Positions 28,001-34,943 of a stretch of 64,000 nt of DNA are shown one piece after another. The notes beneath the pieces were generated by a model. That model was not told the DNA's origin, made no database searches, and saw nothing but the letters and a program-made list of their open reading frames with translations. Each line of letters begins with the position of its first letter. Positions within the stretch are counted from its first letter, which is position 1. A program made the position numbers and the translations under genes. Source of the DNA: Flavobacteriaceae bacterium PS02338 (GTDB lineage: Bacteria; Bacteroidota; Bacteroidia; Sphingobacteriales; Sphingobacteriaceae). The DNA lies in NCBI GenBank assembly GCA_029959615.1, contig JASCOD010000002.1, positions 620,001-684,000 on the forward strand, written 5' to 3'.

Positions 28001-28200
28001 AGCCTTCAGCAACCAGGATTGGTACTTATCCAAACGGACAACAATATTTTATTGAGCGTGTACCTGCTTTAAGTGCTGGGGTATCTGTGAGGGTAAATCT
28101 ATTTGGTGCAATGATTTTAGAACCTTACTATGCTTTCCCTTTCACTCGTAAAGATGTTAGTGGTGGTGTATTTGGTTTAACCTTTGCTCCAGGATGGTAG
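25078..28200 (+). CDS. HExxH metalloprotease-like / TolB-type propeller / Omp85-like barrel fusion
   Basis: 1040 residues with a Sec signal (ending YFSASKAQ). Three parts are visible. About 35-290: a gluzincin-like region with HVLGHELVHAFQ (His138, Glu139, His142) and PLWMIEGMAEYL (Glu169), the zinc site of MA-clan peptidases. About 305-600: TolB/WD40-like repeats (ISPDGKYLAFLS, WSPNGKDIAFSG, YSPDGKKIVFSS). About 640-1040: beta-barrel with YLIRGYEPNSF near 896, which resembles the RGY/RGF motif of Omp85 barrels, and a C-terminal strand ending FGLTFAPGW. Expected in the outer membrane. A strong terminator follows. Confidence 0.82.
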   Translation: MNNFLKKVTLLLSIAMLYFSASKAQYFGQNKVRYKNEKFKVMETPHFDIYYYLKNDKVVKKFAQDAETWYKMHQEIFRDTFFKKNPIILYSNHPDFQQTTALQGEIGVGTGGVTEAFKNRVIMPVMELGSQTRHVLGHELVHAFQYHLLLERDSIPLENVGQTPLWMIEGMAEYLSVGKKDAFTSMWMRDALLNRDIPSLKDLTNSNKYFPYRYGQAFWTFVGSLYGDTTIVPLFKATAKFGYENGIRYTFGYDDKTLSGLWKNAIEQHYRPMLRPDSSQIKISGAKIIDNKNAGNMNVAPAISPDGKYLAFLSEKDLFGIDLFLADAKTGKIIRKLSSQISSSHIDDFNFLESAGAWSPDSKKFAFSIFSKGRNKMLVIDIANGKTLLNTGMDKVEQFGNLSWSPNGKDIAFSGMVEGQSDIFSYNFDTKQVTQITNDEYSDYAPSYSPDGKKIVFSSDRAAVQSGNFAAVNPINLTTYDIETKALNNIPVFPGANNLNAQFSGDSKRIFFLSNRDGFRNLYEYNLENSNLKQLTDYFTGISGITEFSPAITVSRNDDIIYSYYRYQRYTLYNSAYSNFKAKDVLANDVNFNAAILPPKENIGVNVVNSNLGNFNRFERTHLDSLRNIPYRPKFRLDYLANSGGIGVSTSRFGTGMQGGIMGMFSDIVGQNQIVANLAVNGEIQDFGGMAAYINQASRINWGGAISHIPYITGFLSRDEETIDGRDYVVERTNILRTFEDQLQLFAAYPFNKAHRFELGGAVSRYSYSVTRFNNYYEDLGYGYSYAGSDREKVSTDEIENSLGTRLKSFNIFQTNAYFVGDNSIFGVTAPLDGFRYRIGAERYYGDYNFTAVAIDLRKYFRIKPITIAVRSYNYMRLGRDGENLYPLYAGYNYLIRGYEPNSFYNNQSLNTSSFDIDQLSGSKLAVFNFEIRLPFTGPKKLAQIPSNFLFTDLNLFFDAGLAWTEDTEVKFKSQPSATRIGTYPNGQQYFIERVPALSAGVSVRVNLFGAMILEPYYAFPFTRKDVSGGVFGLTFAPGW

Positions 28201-28238
28201 TTAATAACGTAGAAAGCTAAAAGTATAGAGTAAAAAGA

Positions 28239-28270
28239 ACGAGCGCTAATTTTGTTAGCGCTCGTTTTGT
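28239..28270. terminator. Intrinsic terminator, probably bidirectional
   Basis: A perfect 11-bp stem (ACGAGCGCTAA / TTAGCGCTCGT) with loop TTTTG, followed by TTTGTTTT on the plus strand and CTTTTTAC on the minus strand. It lies between the convergent fusion-protein gene and GIY-YIG gene. Confidence 0.85.
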
Positions 28271-28271
28271 T

Positions 28272-28616
28272 TTATACCGCAAGCGGTAATAACGACTGAT
28301 TATTAATTTTCTGGTGTATGTGCATATTTTCGAAATCTAACCCAATGGTTAAATCAATCCAATCTGGATTACAAGCACGCACCAATCTTTCTTTTTGAGC
28401 TCTAGTAAATCTACTTACCGTTTTAAACCTACTCAACGCCTGAGCTTCTGTTCTAAACTCTTCGAAATAAACCAAACGAGTTAGCTGCTGTGCACTATCA
28501 AAAAACAGGTTTGGCATTTTCTTATAGAAATCTAAAGTCTTCATTAGATCAGCACTCATGCCAACATGTAAAGCAGTACGATTTCTGTCTGTAACGATAT
28601 AAACTATTTTTTTCAT
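28272..28616 (-). CDS. Divergent GIY-YIG-superfamily protein
   Basis: 114 residues with the general layout of short Bacteroidota GIY-YIG proteins: IVYIVTDRNRTALHVGMSAD at the start, LVYFEEFRTEAQALSRFK in the middle, and RFTRAQKERLVRACNPDWIDL at the end. Usual GIY and YIG read VYI and HVG, and the Arg-rich helix (LKRRVYEHK type) reads LMKTLDFYKK, so the usual catalytic Arg is not evident. It may be an inactive or altered nuclease. It diverges from the S24-type regulator gene with 133 nt between. Confidence 0.78.
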   Translation of the reverse strand: MKKIVYIVTDRNRTALHVGMSADLMKTLDFYKKMPNLFFDSAQQLTRLVYFEEFRTEAQALSRFKTVSRFTRAQKERLVRACNPDWIDLTIGLDFENMHIHQKINNQSLLPLAV

Positions 28617-28680
28617 GGCTACAACTTTTAAAGGTTAAAAACTAATTATATTAGATATTATTTGGCAGTACAAATTATAA

Positions 28681-28722
28681 TTACTAATTTTATTGGCACA
28701 ATAATACTAACAATTTTAGTAA
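28681..28722. promoter_or_regulatory. Inverted repeat TTACTAA...TTAGTAA, possible repressor operator
   Basis: TTACTAA (28681-28687) and TTAGTAA (28716-28722) are perfect inverted heptamers 28 nt apart, in the divergent gap just before the S24-type regulator. A self-regulating repressor often binds such a site; there is no further evidence. Confidence 0.3.
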
Positions 28723-28749
28723 AAACAAATTTATTTTAAATTATTTTTT

Positions 28750-29526
28750 ATGTCTAATATCTCAGCAAATCTTAAATACCTTAGAAAGAAAAAAGGATTA
28801 ACACAGCAACAGTTTGCTGATAACATGGAAATTAAGCGATCTTTAATAGGTGCCTACGAAGAAGACAGAGCAGAGCCTAAATATGACTTACTAAAAAAAA
28901 TAGCAGAATATTTTGAGTTGACAATTGATGAATTCATCAATGAGAAGATTAACGACAATTGGAAGCCTCAACCTAAAAGCCAAGGCTCTAACTTGCGTGT
29001 GCTAAGTATCTCTGTAGATAAAGACGATAACGAAAACATTGAGCTGGTTCCTGTTAAAGCTAGTGCCGGTTACATGAATGGATTTTCAGATCCGCAATAC
29101 ATTCAGGACTTACCTAAATTCCAATTACCTATCCCCTCTTTAAAGCAAGGCACTTATAGGGCTTTTGAAATTAAGGGAGATTCAATGCTGCCTATCCAAT
29201 CGGGAAGTATAATTATTGGCGAATACTTAGATAACTGGAACGATATTAAAATTGGAGATACTTACGTAATCATCAGCAAAAACGAAGGTGTTGTTTATAA
29301 ACGAGCTGGCAATAAGTTTAAAGAAGAAAGAGAATTGAAACTGATATCGGATAATAAAATTTACGATGCTTATTCGATTGCAGCTGAAGACATCCTAGAG
29401 ATATGGAAAGCGAAAGCCTACCTTTCTACTTCTTTACCAGAGCCAACACCTGAGCCAACTATAGAGACCTTATCCAATATGATGGCTCAAATGCAAAAGT
29501 CAATTTCTCAATTGAATAAGAATTAA
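28750..29526 (+). CDS. XRE-HTH regulator with S24/LexA-like C-terminal domain
   Basis: 258 residues. Residues 5-62 are an XRE helix-turn-helix (LKYLRKKKGLTQQQFADNM ... SLIGAYEEDRAEP). Residues ~98-215 look like an S24 self-cleaving domain: Ala-Gly site in VKASAGYM (106-107), GDSMLP with Ser145, and VVYKR with Lys184, i.e. a complete Ser-Lys dyad. The tail is Pro/Thr-rich, then a Gln-rich helix. It is a cI-like repressor that could be inactivated by RecA-type stimulus; there is no prophage here for it to control, so it probably serves a host regulon. Confidence 0.88.
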   Translation: MSNISANLKYLRKKKGLTQQQFADNMEIKRSLIGAYEEDRAEPKYDLLKKIAEYFELTIDEFINEKINDNWKPQPKSQGSNLRVLSISVDKDDNENIELVPVKASAGYMNGFSDPQYIQDLPKFQLPIPSLKQGTYRAFEIKGDSMLPIQSGSIIIGEYLDNWNDIKIGDTYVIISKNEGVVYKRAGNKFKEERELKLISDNKIYDAYSIAAEDILEIWKAKAYLSTSLPEPTPEPTIETLSNMMAQMQKSISQLNKN

Positions 29527-29698
29527 TTTTCAGCTACAGATGCGCAGATATCTTTAAAAAATTATAAATCTTAAATTTCAATCTGTGTATCTGTGACAAA
29601 TAAAGATTTATTAACATTTTTTAACAGAACGCACTTTAAACTTTCGATCAATCTTTCCATCTCAAGAATAAATAGTGAAACTTAAAAACACAAAACAG

Positions 29699-30121
29699 AT
29701 GAGAAAATTATTGTTCACCGTAGCTTTTGCTGTACTAGGCTTTACAGCTAGCTATGCACAAAAATCAGAAAGAGTAAAATTATCAGCTGAAGAAAGAGCT
29801 GAGAAATCAGCAACTGCCTTGCAAACAAAACTGAGTTTAAATACTGAACAGAAAGCAAAAATAAAGCAACTAGAACTCGACAGGATTAAAAAACACGATG
29901 GCGTGCGACAAAAAGATGAAGCTGCCATGAAAGCGAGATTCGAAGAAAGAAAATCTGAAATGAAAGCACATCAAGAAAAAATTGATGCCGTATTAACGCC
30001 AGAACAGAAAACAAAACTCGCTGCTTCTAGAGAGGAAATGAAAGGAAAGATGAAGGAGAGAATGAAAGAGCGCAAAGGAGGAAGAACCCACAAAGCTCCA
30101 ACAGCTGAGACAGGCAAATAG
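29699..30121 (+). CDS. DUF4890/Spy-like periplasmic protein
   Basis: 140 residues from the ATG at 29699 (the frame is also open to a GTG at 29675). Sec signal MRKLLFTVAFAVLGFTASYA, then a highly charged helical protein with LSAEERAEKSATALQTKLSL and VLTPEQKTKLAASREEMK, the LTxxQ-type repeats of CpxP/Spy-like and DUF4890 proteins. The tail is Lys/Arg/Met-rich. Probably a periplasmic chaperone-like or stress protein; function inferred from resemblance only. Confidence 0.78.
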   Translation: MRKLLFTVAFAVLGFTASYAQKSERVKLSAEERAEKSATALQTKLSLNTEQKAKIKQLELDRIKKHDGVRQKDEAAMKARFEERKSEMKAHQEKIDAVLTPEQKTKLAASREEMKGKMKERMKERKGGRTHKAPTAETGK

Positions 30122-30172
30122 TTGTCCGATATATCATTTTCAGTTTGAGTTTTATCAAATACTTTAAAAAGG

Positions 30173-30194
30173 CTTCGACAAGCTCACCCTGACA
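30173..30194. repeat. Half copy of the 4278-4359 repeat family
   Basis: CTTCGACAAGCTCACCCTGACA differs from 4338-4359 at a single base. It sits just before the terminator of the DUF4890-type gene. It shows that the sequence is dispersed in this genome. Confidence 0.6.
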
Positions 30195-30205
30195 CAATCA
30201 GAAAC

Positions 30206-30239
30206 AAAAAAGCGCACAACTAACATTGTGCGCTTTTTT
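30206..30239. terminator. Intrinsic terminator, bidirectional
   Basis: AAAAAAGCGCACAA and TTGTGCGCTTTTTT form a perfect 14-bp stem around a 6-nt loop, with A and T runs at both ends. It serves the DUF4890-type gene and the convergent SGNH hydrolase gene. Confidence 0.85.
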
Positions 30240-30252
30240 ACTATTTCGGGGA

Positions 30253-30942
30253 TTATTTCAAATACCCACCTTTTTCCAAAACATCTTTCCAAACTTCATA
30301 ACCAGCTGGAATTAAATGCAGACCGTCTTTGGTTAACTCCGCCCTTAACTTCTTATCACCATCCAAGAAATGAGGATACAAATCGATTACCTCGACTTTC
30401 TTCGCTGTAAACTTTCTTATTTCATCATTTAAATAAAGAATGTGTTCATCTTTACCGTAATGATTTTTAAACTTCTCAAAAGATGCATTCACTGGTAAAA
30501 GCGTATAAAAATAGATGCGAGTCCTCTTCGAGCCTTTTCTAATTCGTCCTATAATGGTTTTATAGTTCTTTAAAATCAAACTATCAGGAATGTTTCTGGA
30601 GATGTCGTTAATACCTATCAATACGAAAACTTTTGCAGGTTTCCTATCAATCACCTCCTGTAAGCGCTCTAAAACACCAAAAGTGATATCACCCGATATA
30701 CCTCTATTTTTCGCCTGCGGCAGGTTTAATAGTTTACTCCAATCTGCACCAGCTGTAATACTATTCCCTAAAAAGATGTAATCTTTCTTTGTAATTGGCT
30801 CTGAATTAAATTTCTGCACTAATTCTTTATACTTTCCTGGTCGATAGGTACTATCGTAAGAATTAGTCTGCGCATTTACCTCACTAAACCATAACAAAGA
30901 AATTAACGAAAGCAGAATAAATAATTTATTTTTAATAGTCAT
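30253..30942 (-). CDS. Secreted SGNH/GDSL hydrolase (esterase/lipase type)
   Basis: 229 residues with a Sec signal ending EVNAQ. All SGNH blocks are present: Ser61 in FLGNSITAG, Gly/Asn in RGISGD, Asn112 in GINDIS, and Asp206/His209 in KDGLHLIPAGY. These enzymes cleave acyl or acetyl esters in the periplasm. It starts 14 nt after the GlpT-type gene, so it probably belongs to the SusC-to-GlpT operon. In that context it could deacylate phospholipids or remove ester substituents from a glycerophosphate polymer; this is inference. Confidence 0.88.
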   Translation of the reverse strand: MTIKNKLFILLSLISLLWFSEVNAQTNSYDSTYRPGKYKELVQKFNSEPITKKDYIFLGNSITAGADWSKLLNLPQAKNRGISGDITFGVLERLQEVIDRKPAKVFVLIGINDISRNIPDSLILKNYKTIIGRIRKGSKRTRIYFYTLLPVNASFEKFKNHYGKDEHILYLNDEIRKFTAKKVEVIDLYPHFLDGDKKLRAELTKDGLHLIPAGYEVWKDVLEKGGYLK

Positions 30943-30956
30943 AGTCGTGATATCAA

Positions 30957-32324
30957 TTAATGAGACAAAGGTGCAAGATTGGCTAAATTTTTCTTCTCCC
31001 TATTCCAAGTGAAAGCGGTAAAGAAAATTGCTAAAATACAAGAAATAGCTATAGTGATAAAACAAGCATCCCAACCATAATCATCCACCAAACCACCTAG
31101 AGCCGCATTCGCTAATAAATCTCCAATAAAATAACCGAACAACCCTGTTAATCCTGCAGCTGTACCTGCCGCTTTTTTAGGAACTAAATCTATAGCTTGC
31201 ACGCCAATCAGCATTACAGGCCCGTAAATAAAGAAACCGATGGCCCAAAGGGATATATTTTGCATTAACTGATGATCTGATGTTTTCCAGTAGAAAATTA
31301 CCGCAACCAAAGTAAACAACATATAGATGATAGTTACTGGAGCCCTTCTACCTTTAAATAATTTATCACTCATTATACCACAAAGTAAAGTACCTGGAAT
31401 AGCAGCTAACTCGTAACCTCCGGAAGCCAAAGCAGCTTGCGCTTGCGTATAATTTTTCGCCTCTTGAAGAAAAGTAGGTGCCCAATTTATAATGCCATTT
31501 CTAACTAAATAAACAAAGGCGTTAGCAATAGCGATAAACCAAAGTAATCTATTATTAAAAATGTATTTGAAGAATATTTCCTTCGCAGAGAACTCCTTTT
31601 CCTGTGTTTTGGCATCGTAGCTTTTAGGATAATCGTTGTTGTATTCTTCTATGGCAGGCAAACCTACTGATTGCGGTGTATCTCTCACAAATATAAACGC
31701 CACTAACGCAAATACTATAGCTACTAAGCCCGGAAAATAGAGCTTAGCATGCCAATCTGAAAATAGTTCAAAAGCTAAAACGGTTAGAGGGCCAACCAAG
31801 AAGCCACCAACATTATGAGCTAAGTTCCATATAGACATGGCGGTACCTCTCTCGCGTACAGAATACCAATGTGCCACAACCCTGCCACACGGTGGCCAAC
31901 CCATTCCCTGCACCCATCCATTAATAAAAAGCAAGGCGAACATTAGTGCTATTGATGAAGTTGCGAAAGGTACTAGCCCCATGAAGATCATGGTGAAAGC
32001 CGATAAAACCAATCCAATAGATAGAAAATAGCGGGCGTCACTACGATCGGAAATGTTACCCATTAAAAATTTACTAAAACCATAAGCTATAGATAGTGCT
32101 GAAAAAGCAAAGCCCAATTCCTTTTTACTGAAACCTCCATTTTCTTCAAGTTGAAGATCGGGAATAGCGAAAGAGAAATTTTTACGAACAAAGTAGTAAG
32201 CAGCATAACCGACGAAAATGCCGATAAAAACTTTAATCCTCTCTTTGCTATATATTGATTTTACGGTGTCATTTGGTAATAACGGCTTGTGTGCCGCTGG
32301 TTCTGGAAATATTCTAAATCCCAT
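30957..32324 (-). CDS. glpT: GlpT-type glycerol-3-phosphate/phosphate antiporter (MFS, OPA family)
   Basis: 455 residues, about 12 membrane segments. OPA-family hallmarks are seen: GYAAYYFVRKNFSFAIPDL in TM1, GWVQGMGWPPCGRVVAHWYS with the basic pocket residue, and RGTAMSIWNLAHNVGG. It imports sn-glycerol-3-phosphate in exchange for phosphate across the inner membrane. Neighbours support glycerol-3-phosphate over hexose phosphate: a glycerophosphodiester phosphodiesterase is upstream, glpD/glpK/GlpF are at the other end of the locus. Confidence 0.87.
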   Translation of the reverse strand: MGFRIFPEPAAHKPLLPNDTVKSIYSKERIKVFIGIFVGYAAYYFVRKNFSFAIPDLQLEENGGFSKKELGFAFSALSIAYGFSKFLMGNISDRSDARYFLSIGLVLSAFTMIFMGLVPFATSSIALMFALLFINGWVQGMGWPPCGRVVAHWYSVRERGTAMSIWNLAHNVGGFLVGPLTVLAFELFSDWHAKLYFPGLVAIVFALVAFIFVRDTPQSVGLPAIEEYNNDYPKSYDAKTQEKEFSAKEIFFKYIFNNRLLWFIAIANAFVYLVRNGIINWAPTFLQEAKNYTQAQAALASGGYELAAIPGTLLCGIMSDKLFKGRRAPVTIIYMLFTLVAVIFYWKTSDHQLMQNISLWAIGFFIYGPVMLIGVQAIDLVPKKAAGTAAGLTGLFGYFIGDLLANAALGGLVDDYGWDACFITIAISCILAIFFTAFTWNREKKNLANLAPLSH

Positions 32325-32362
32325 GTTGTTTGGTTAGTAATAACTTTTGGTTAATCGTTTTA

Positions 32363-32380
32363 TCCCGATAGCTATCGGGA
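32363..32380. repeat. Perfect 18-bp palindrome TCCCGATAGCTATCGGGA
   Basis: The sequence is its own reverse complement and lies between the phosphodiesterase gene and the GlpT-type gene. It can form a 9-bp hairpin with no real loop. It looks like a dispersed Bacteroidota palindrome; without a T-run it is not a terminator, but it may mark an mRNA processing site in the operon. Confidence 0.55.
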
Positions 32381-32416
32381 GGTTAGTTCGTTAATCGAGG
32401 TAATTGCAAATATCTA

Positions 32417-33322
32417 TTATAATAAATTGGTGTAATCAGTAATTACGCCATCTACACCTAAAGATTTCAGTATAGTAATTTCTTCGGCTGTATTTACAGT
32501 CCAAGGAACAATTTTTACACCATCCGCATGAGCTTTCTTAATCATATCGGAGTTGACCATTTTATAGGCCGGACTTAGAATAAAAGGTTTAAACCCTAGA
32601 TCATCAATATTTTGTTCGTAGGTTTTCTTGTTGCTTACCAAAAACGAGGTTCTAATATTTGGATATTCTTTGTTAATAATTTGAATAGTCCTCTTATCAA
32701 AAGACTGAATAACTACATATTGCTCTATTTTTTTAGATTTGATTACATTCATCAATAGCTTTACAAATACTTCAGGCGTTGGATTGGTTACTCCATCTCC
32801 TTTGGCACTGCATTTAGTTTCGATGTTATAGAAATACTGCTTCTTGTTTTTAAGCTTAGTTTCGTTTTGAACGCTATCGATTAAATCTGCCAATAAAGGT
32901 ATATAGGTTTTCACTTTCTTTTGCTGAGGAAAATCTTTGTGAAATTTCTCTCCAATATTGAAGGTTTTTAACAGTTCGTAATCCATTTGGAAAACGTTAT
33001 ATTTCTTTGCTTCTGAAGCTGGTATTTCCTTTCCATCTGGCGTAAGCATAAAACCCGGGCTAAGGTAATCATCATGAGTCACCACCACCTTACCGTCTTT
33101 AGTGATATGAGTATCCATCTCTAAAGTGGTTACAGCTGGATAAGCCATCGCATCTTTCATTGCCAATATGGTATTTTCAGGCACTAAGCCCCTGCCTCCA
33201 CGATGCGCTTCGGCACTAAAACTAGGAAAAGTCACTTGATCAGTCTTAATTGTTTTTTTGACAGCGCATGCAGTTATTCCAAAAAGTAAAATCCCCAACG
33301 GGTAAACGAATTTATTTATCAT
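32417..33322 (-). CDS. Glycerophosphodiester phosphodiesterase, lipoprotein
   Basis: 301 residues, a GDPD TIM-barrel enzyme releasing glycerol-3-phosphate from glycerophosphodiesters. Lipobox LLFGITAC (Cys19), so anchored in a membrane facing the periplasm or surface. Active-site residues: His40-Arg41 in AEAHRGGRGLVPEN, Glu50, Glu68 and Asp70 in TLEMDTHITKDG, His83 in VVTHDDYLSPG; C-terminal VNTAEEITILKSLGVDGVITD. It begins 24 nt after the calcineurin-like gene. It can act on deacylated phospholipids or on poly-glycerolphosphate ends. Confidence 0.93.
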   Translation of the reverse strand: MINKFVYPLGILLFGITACAVKKTIKTDQVTFPSFSAEAHRGGRGLVPENTILAMKDAMAYPAVTTLEMDTHITKDGKVVVTHDDYLSPGFMLTPDGKEIPASEAKKYNVFQMDYELLKTFNIGEKFHKDFPQQKKVKTYIPLLADLIDSVQNETKLKNKKQYFYNIETKCSAKGDGVTNPTPEVFVKLLMNVIKSKKIEQYVVIQSFDKRTIQIINKEYPNIRTSFLVSNKKTYEQNIDDLGFKPFILSPAYKMVNSDMIKKAHADGVKIVPWTVNTAEEITILKSLGVDGVITDYTNLL

Positions 33323-33346
33323 TAAAATTTAGATTAGTATACGAAT

Positions 33347-34762
33347 TTAAAATAGTTTTTTTTCTGCTGTAAATTGCTCTCCAAAACGGTCGGTTGCCAG
33401 AATTTTCACCACTTTCACAGACGAACTGCAGTGTGTCATGAATAGATGTTCTGTTCTACTTGGTTCTGCAAACGCCCTTCCAGCTGGCAATTGATCTCCT
33501 TTATAGAGTCTCACCGCTTCTGGATCAAAACCTTTCATCATTTCCATTGCCGTAGATTTACCGTCAAGGAAACACTCTACTTTCCATTCCGGATCATAAT
33601 TCCAAACATTGGCAATGATACGATTATTACCAGTTAATTGCTCAATGTCCACACTCACTTGATGTTTTCTATCTAAATCTGTTCCTTTATAATACCATTT
33701 TAGTTGCTTACCGTTCACTTCATAAACACCATAACCGCGGGGCGAACCATCGCTGCAAATTGGACCAGTCCACCATGCACCACAAACAGCTCCGTGGTTA
33801 TGTTCAAAAACTCCATCTCGGATTACGTTACGGTTGTAATGCGTATGACCGGACATCACATGAACATTGGTAAAACCACGAAGAATATTATAAAACGCTT
33901 CGTTATTTTTCACACTGTTGTGGATGGGAATATGGACATTGATAATTACTAAATTATCTTTCGCAACGTGTTGAAGATCTTTTTCCATCCAAGCCAATTG
34001 CTCTTCAGTGATATAGCCATCGTATTTTCGTTCTTCGCCTAAATATCTCACATCATCGAGTACGATATAATGCGCTTTTCCTCTGTTGAAAGAGTAATAG
34101 GTTGGTCCGTAGTATTTTTTAAAAGTTCTGTCCGAGGTTTCATCTCCACCCTGGCGATAATCCATATCATGATTACCCAAGCATTGGAAAAATGGAATTC
34201 CCATTAACTCTACGGCTTTATTGTAATCATCAAACAGTGGAAGTGCATCCCAAACTAAATCTCCAACACCAATACCGTGAACTAAAGTTTTAGCACCTAA
34301 ATCTTTCAATAATCGTTTCACATCCGGAACCGAGGTTTCCATCATTTGAGCTACGTCTTTTTTGTTCTTCACTTGCGGATCTGCCCAAATAATGAAATGA
34401 TGTTGATCATCATCTTGTTTTAATTTCTTTAGGGTGAAATTAACCTCATTACGAGCACCCAAAGTTTCATATTGCCTATTCACGCTGCCTACATCTGTTT
34501 TAAAATCATATCCGGCTGGCGTGCTTAAAAAAAGAAATTCTGATTTTTCGGTTAAAGTGATAGAGTAGCCACCATTGGCATCTGTTTTTACTACTGCAAA
34601 ACCGTCTGACAATATGACGTTGGCAATACCCTTTTTACCATCGGTTACTTTTCCAGTGATTGTATTGCCATGTTTTAGCTGGTTAAATGCATTTGATTTT
34701 AGACTTACCACCATTCCCGTGGCCAATAGTCCAAATCGCTCTAAGAATATTCTGCGGTTCAT
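33347..34762 (-). CDS. Exported calcineurin-like metallophosphoesterase
   Basis: 471 residues. N-terminus MNRRIFLERFGLLATGMV looks like a Tat-type signal (RRxFL), unlike the Sec and lipoprotein signals around it. An Ig-like domain (about 33-112) precedes the phosphoesterase core: DPQ (128-130), GDLVWD (167-172), GNHD (196-199), NVH (275-277) and GHTH (305-308). A beta-rich C-terminal domain follows. This is the MetallophosN-core-MetallophosC layout. The first motif has Gln where DxH has His. A phosphodiesterase or phosphatase on glycerophosphate substrates is the likely role from context. Confidence 0.88.
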   Translation of the reverse strand: MNRRIFLERFGLLATGMVVSLKSNAFNQLKHGNTITGKVTDGKKGIANVILSDGFAVVKTDANGGYSITLTEKSEFLFLSTPAGYDFKTDVGSVNRQYETLGARNEVNFTLKKLKQDDDQHHFIIWADPQVKNKKDVAQMMETSVPDVKRLLKDLGAKTLVHGIGVGDLVWDALPLFDDYNKAVELMGIPFFQCLGNHDMDYRQGGDETSDRTFKKYYGPTYYSFNRGKAHYIVLDDVRYLGEERKYDGYITEEQLAWMEKDLQHVAKDNLVIINVHIPIHNSVKNNEAFYNILRGFTNVHVMSGHTHYNRNVIRDGVFEHNHGAVCGAWWTGPICSDGSPRGYGVYEVNGKQLKWYYKGTDLDRKHQVSVDIEQLTGNNRIIANVWNYDPEWKVECFLDGKSTAMEMMKGFDPEAVRLYKGDQLPAGRAFAEPSRTEHLFMTHCSSSVKVVKILATDRFGEQFTAEKKLF

Positions 34763-34796
34763 TTATGTTTAGTGTTAGTTGTTGATTAAATTGAAA

Positions 34797-34824
34797 AAAC
34801 AAGAGGACCAAAATCCTCTTGTTT
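34797..34824 (-). terminator. Intra-operon hairpin between DUF5689 and phosphoesterase genes
   Basis: AAACAAGAGGA / TCCTCTTGTTT makes a perfect 11-bp stem with loop CCAAAA, followed on the minus strand by TTTTTCAATTT. It sits upstream of the phosphoesterase gene and about 120 nt past the DUF5689 gene stop. It could terminate or attenuate the SusC/D transcript before the enzymes. A weaker inverted repeat (AATATTCTT...AAGAATAT) lies at about 34849-34880. Confidence 0.6.
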
Positions 34825-34943
34825 ACTTGTTACAAATCATAATTAGCAATATTCTTTTCAAGAAAGACTTTCTCAAGAATATACCTTTACATAATAAATA
34901 AAAAGACGGGCAGAAAAATCTTTCCATCTTCTTATTCATTAAA

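Noticed and set aside
28750..29526. Prophage marker
   Set aside because: The S24-type repressor resembles phage cI proteins, but there are no integrase, capsid or lysis genes near it.
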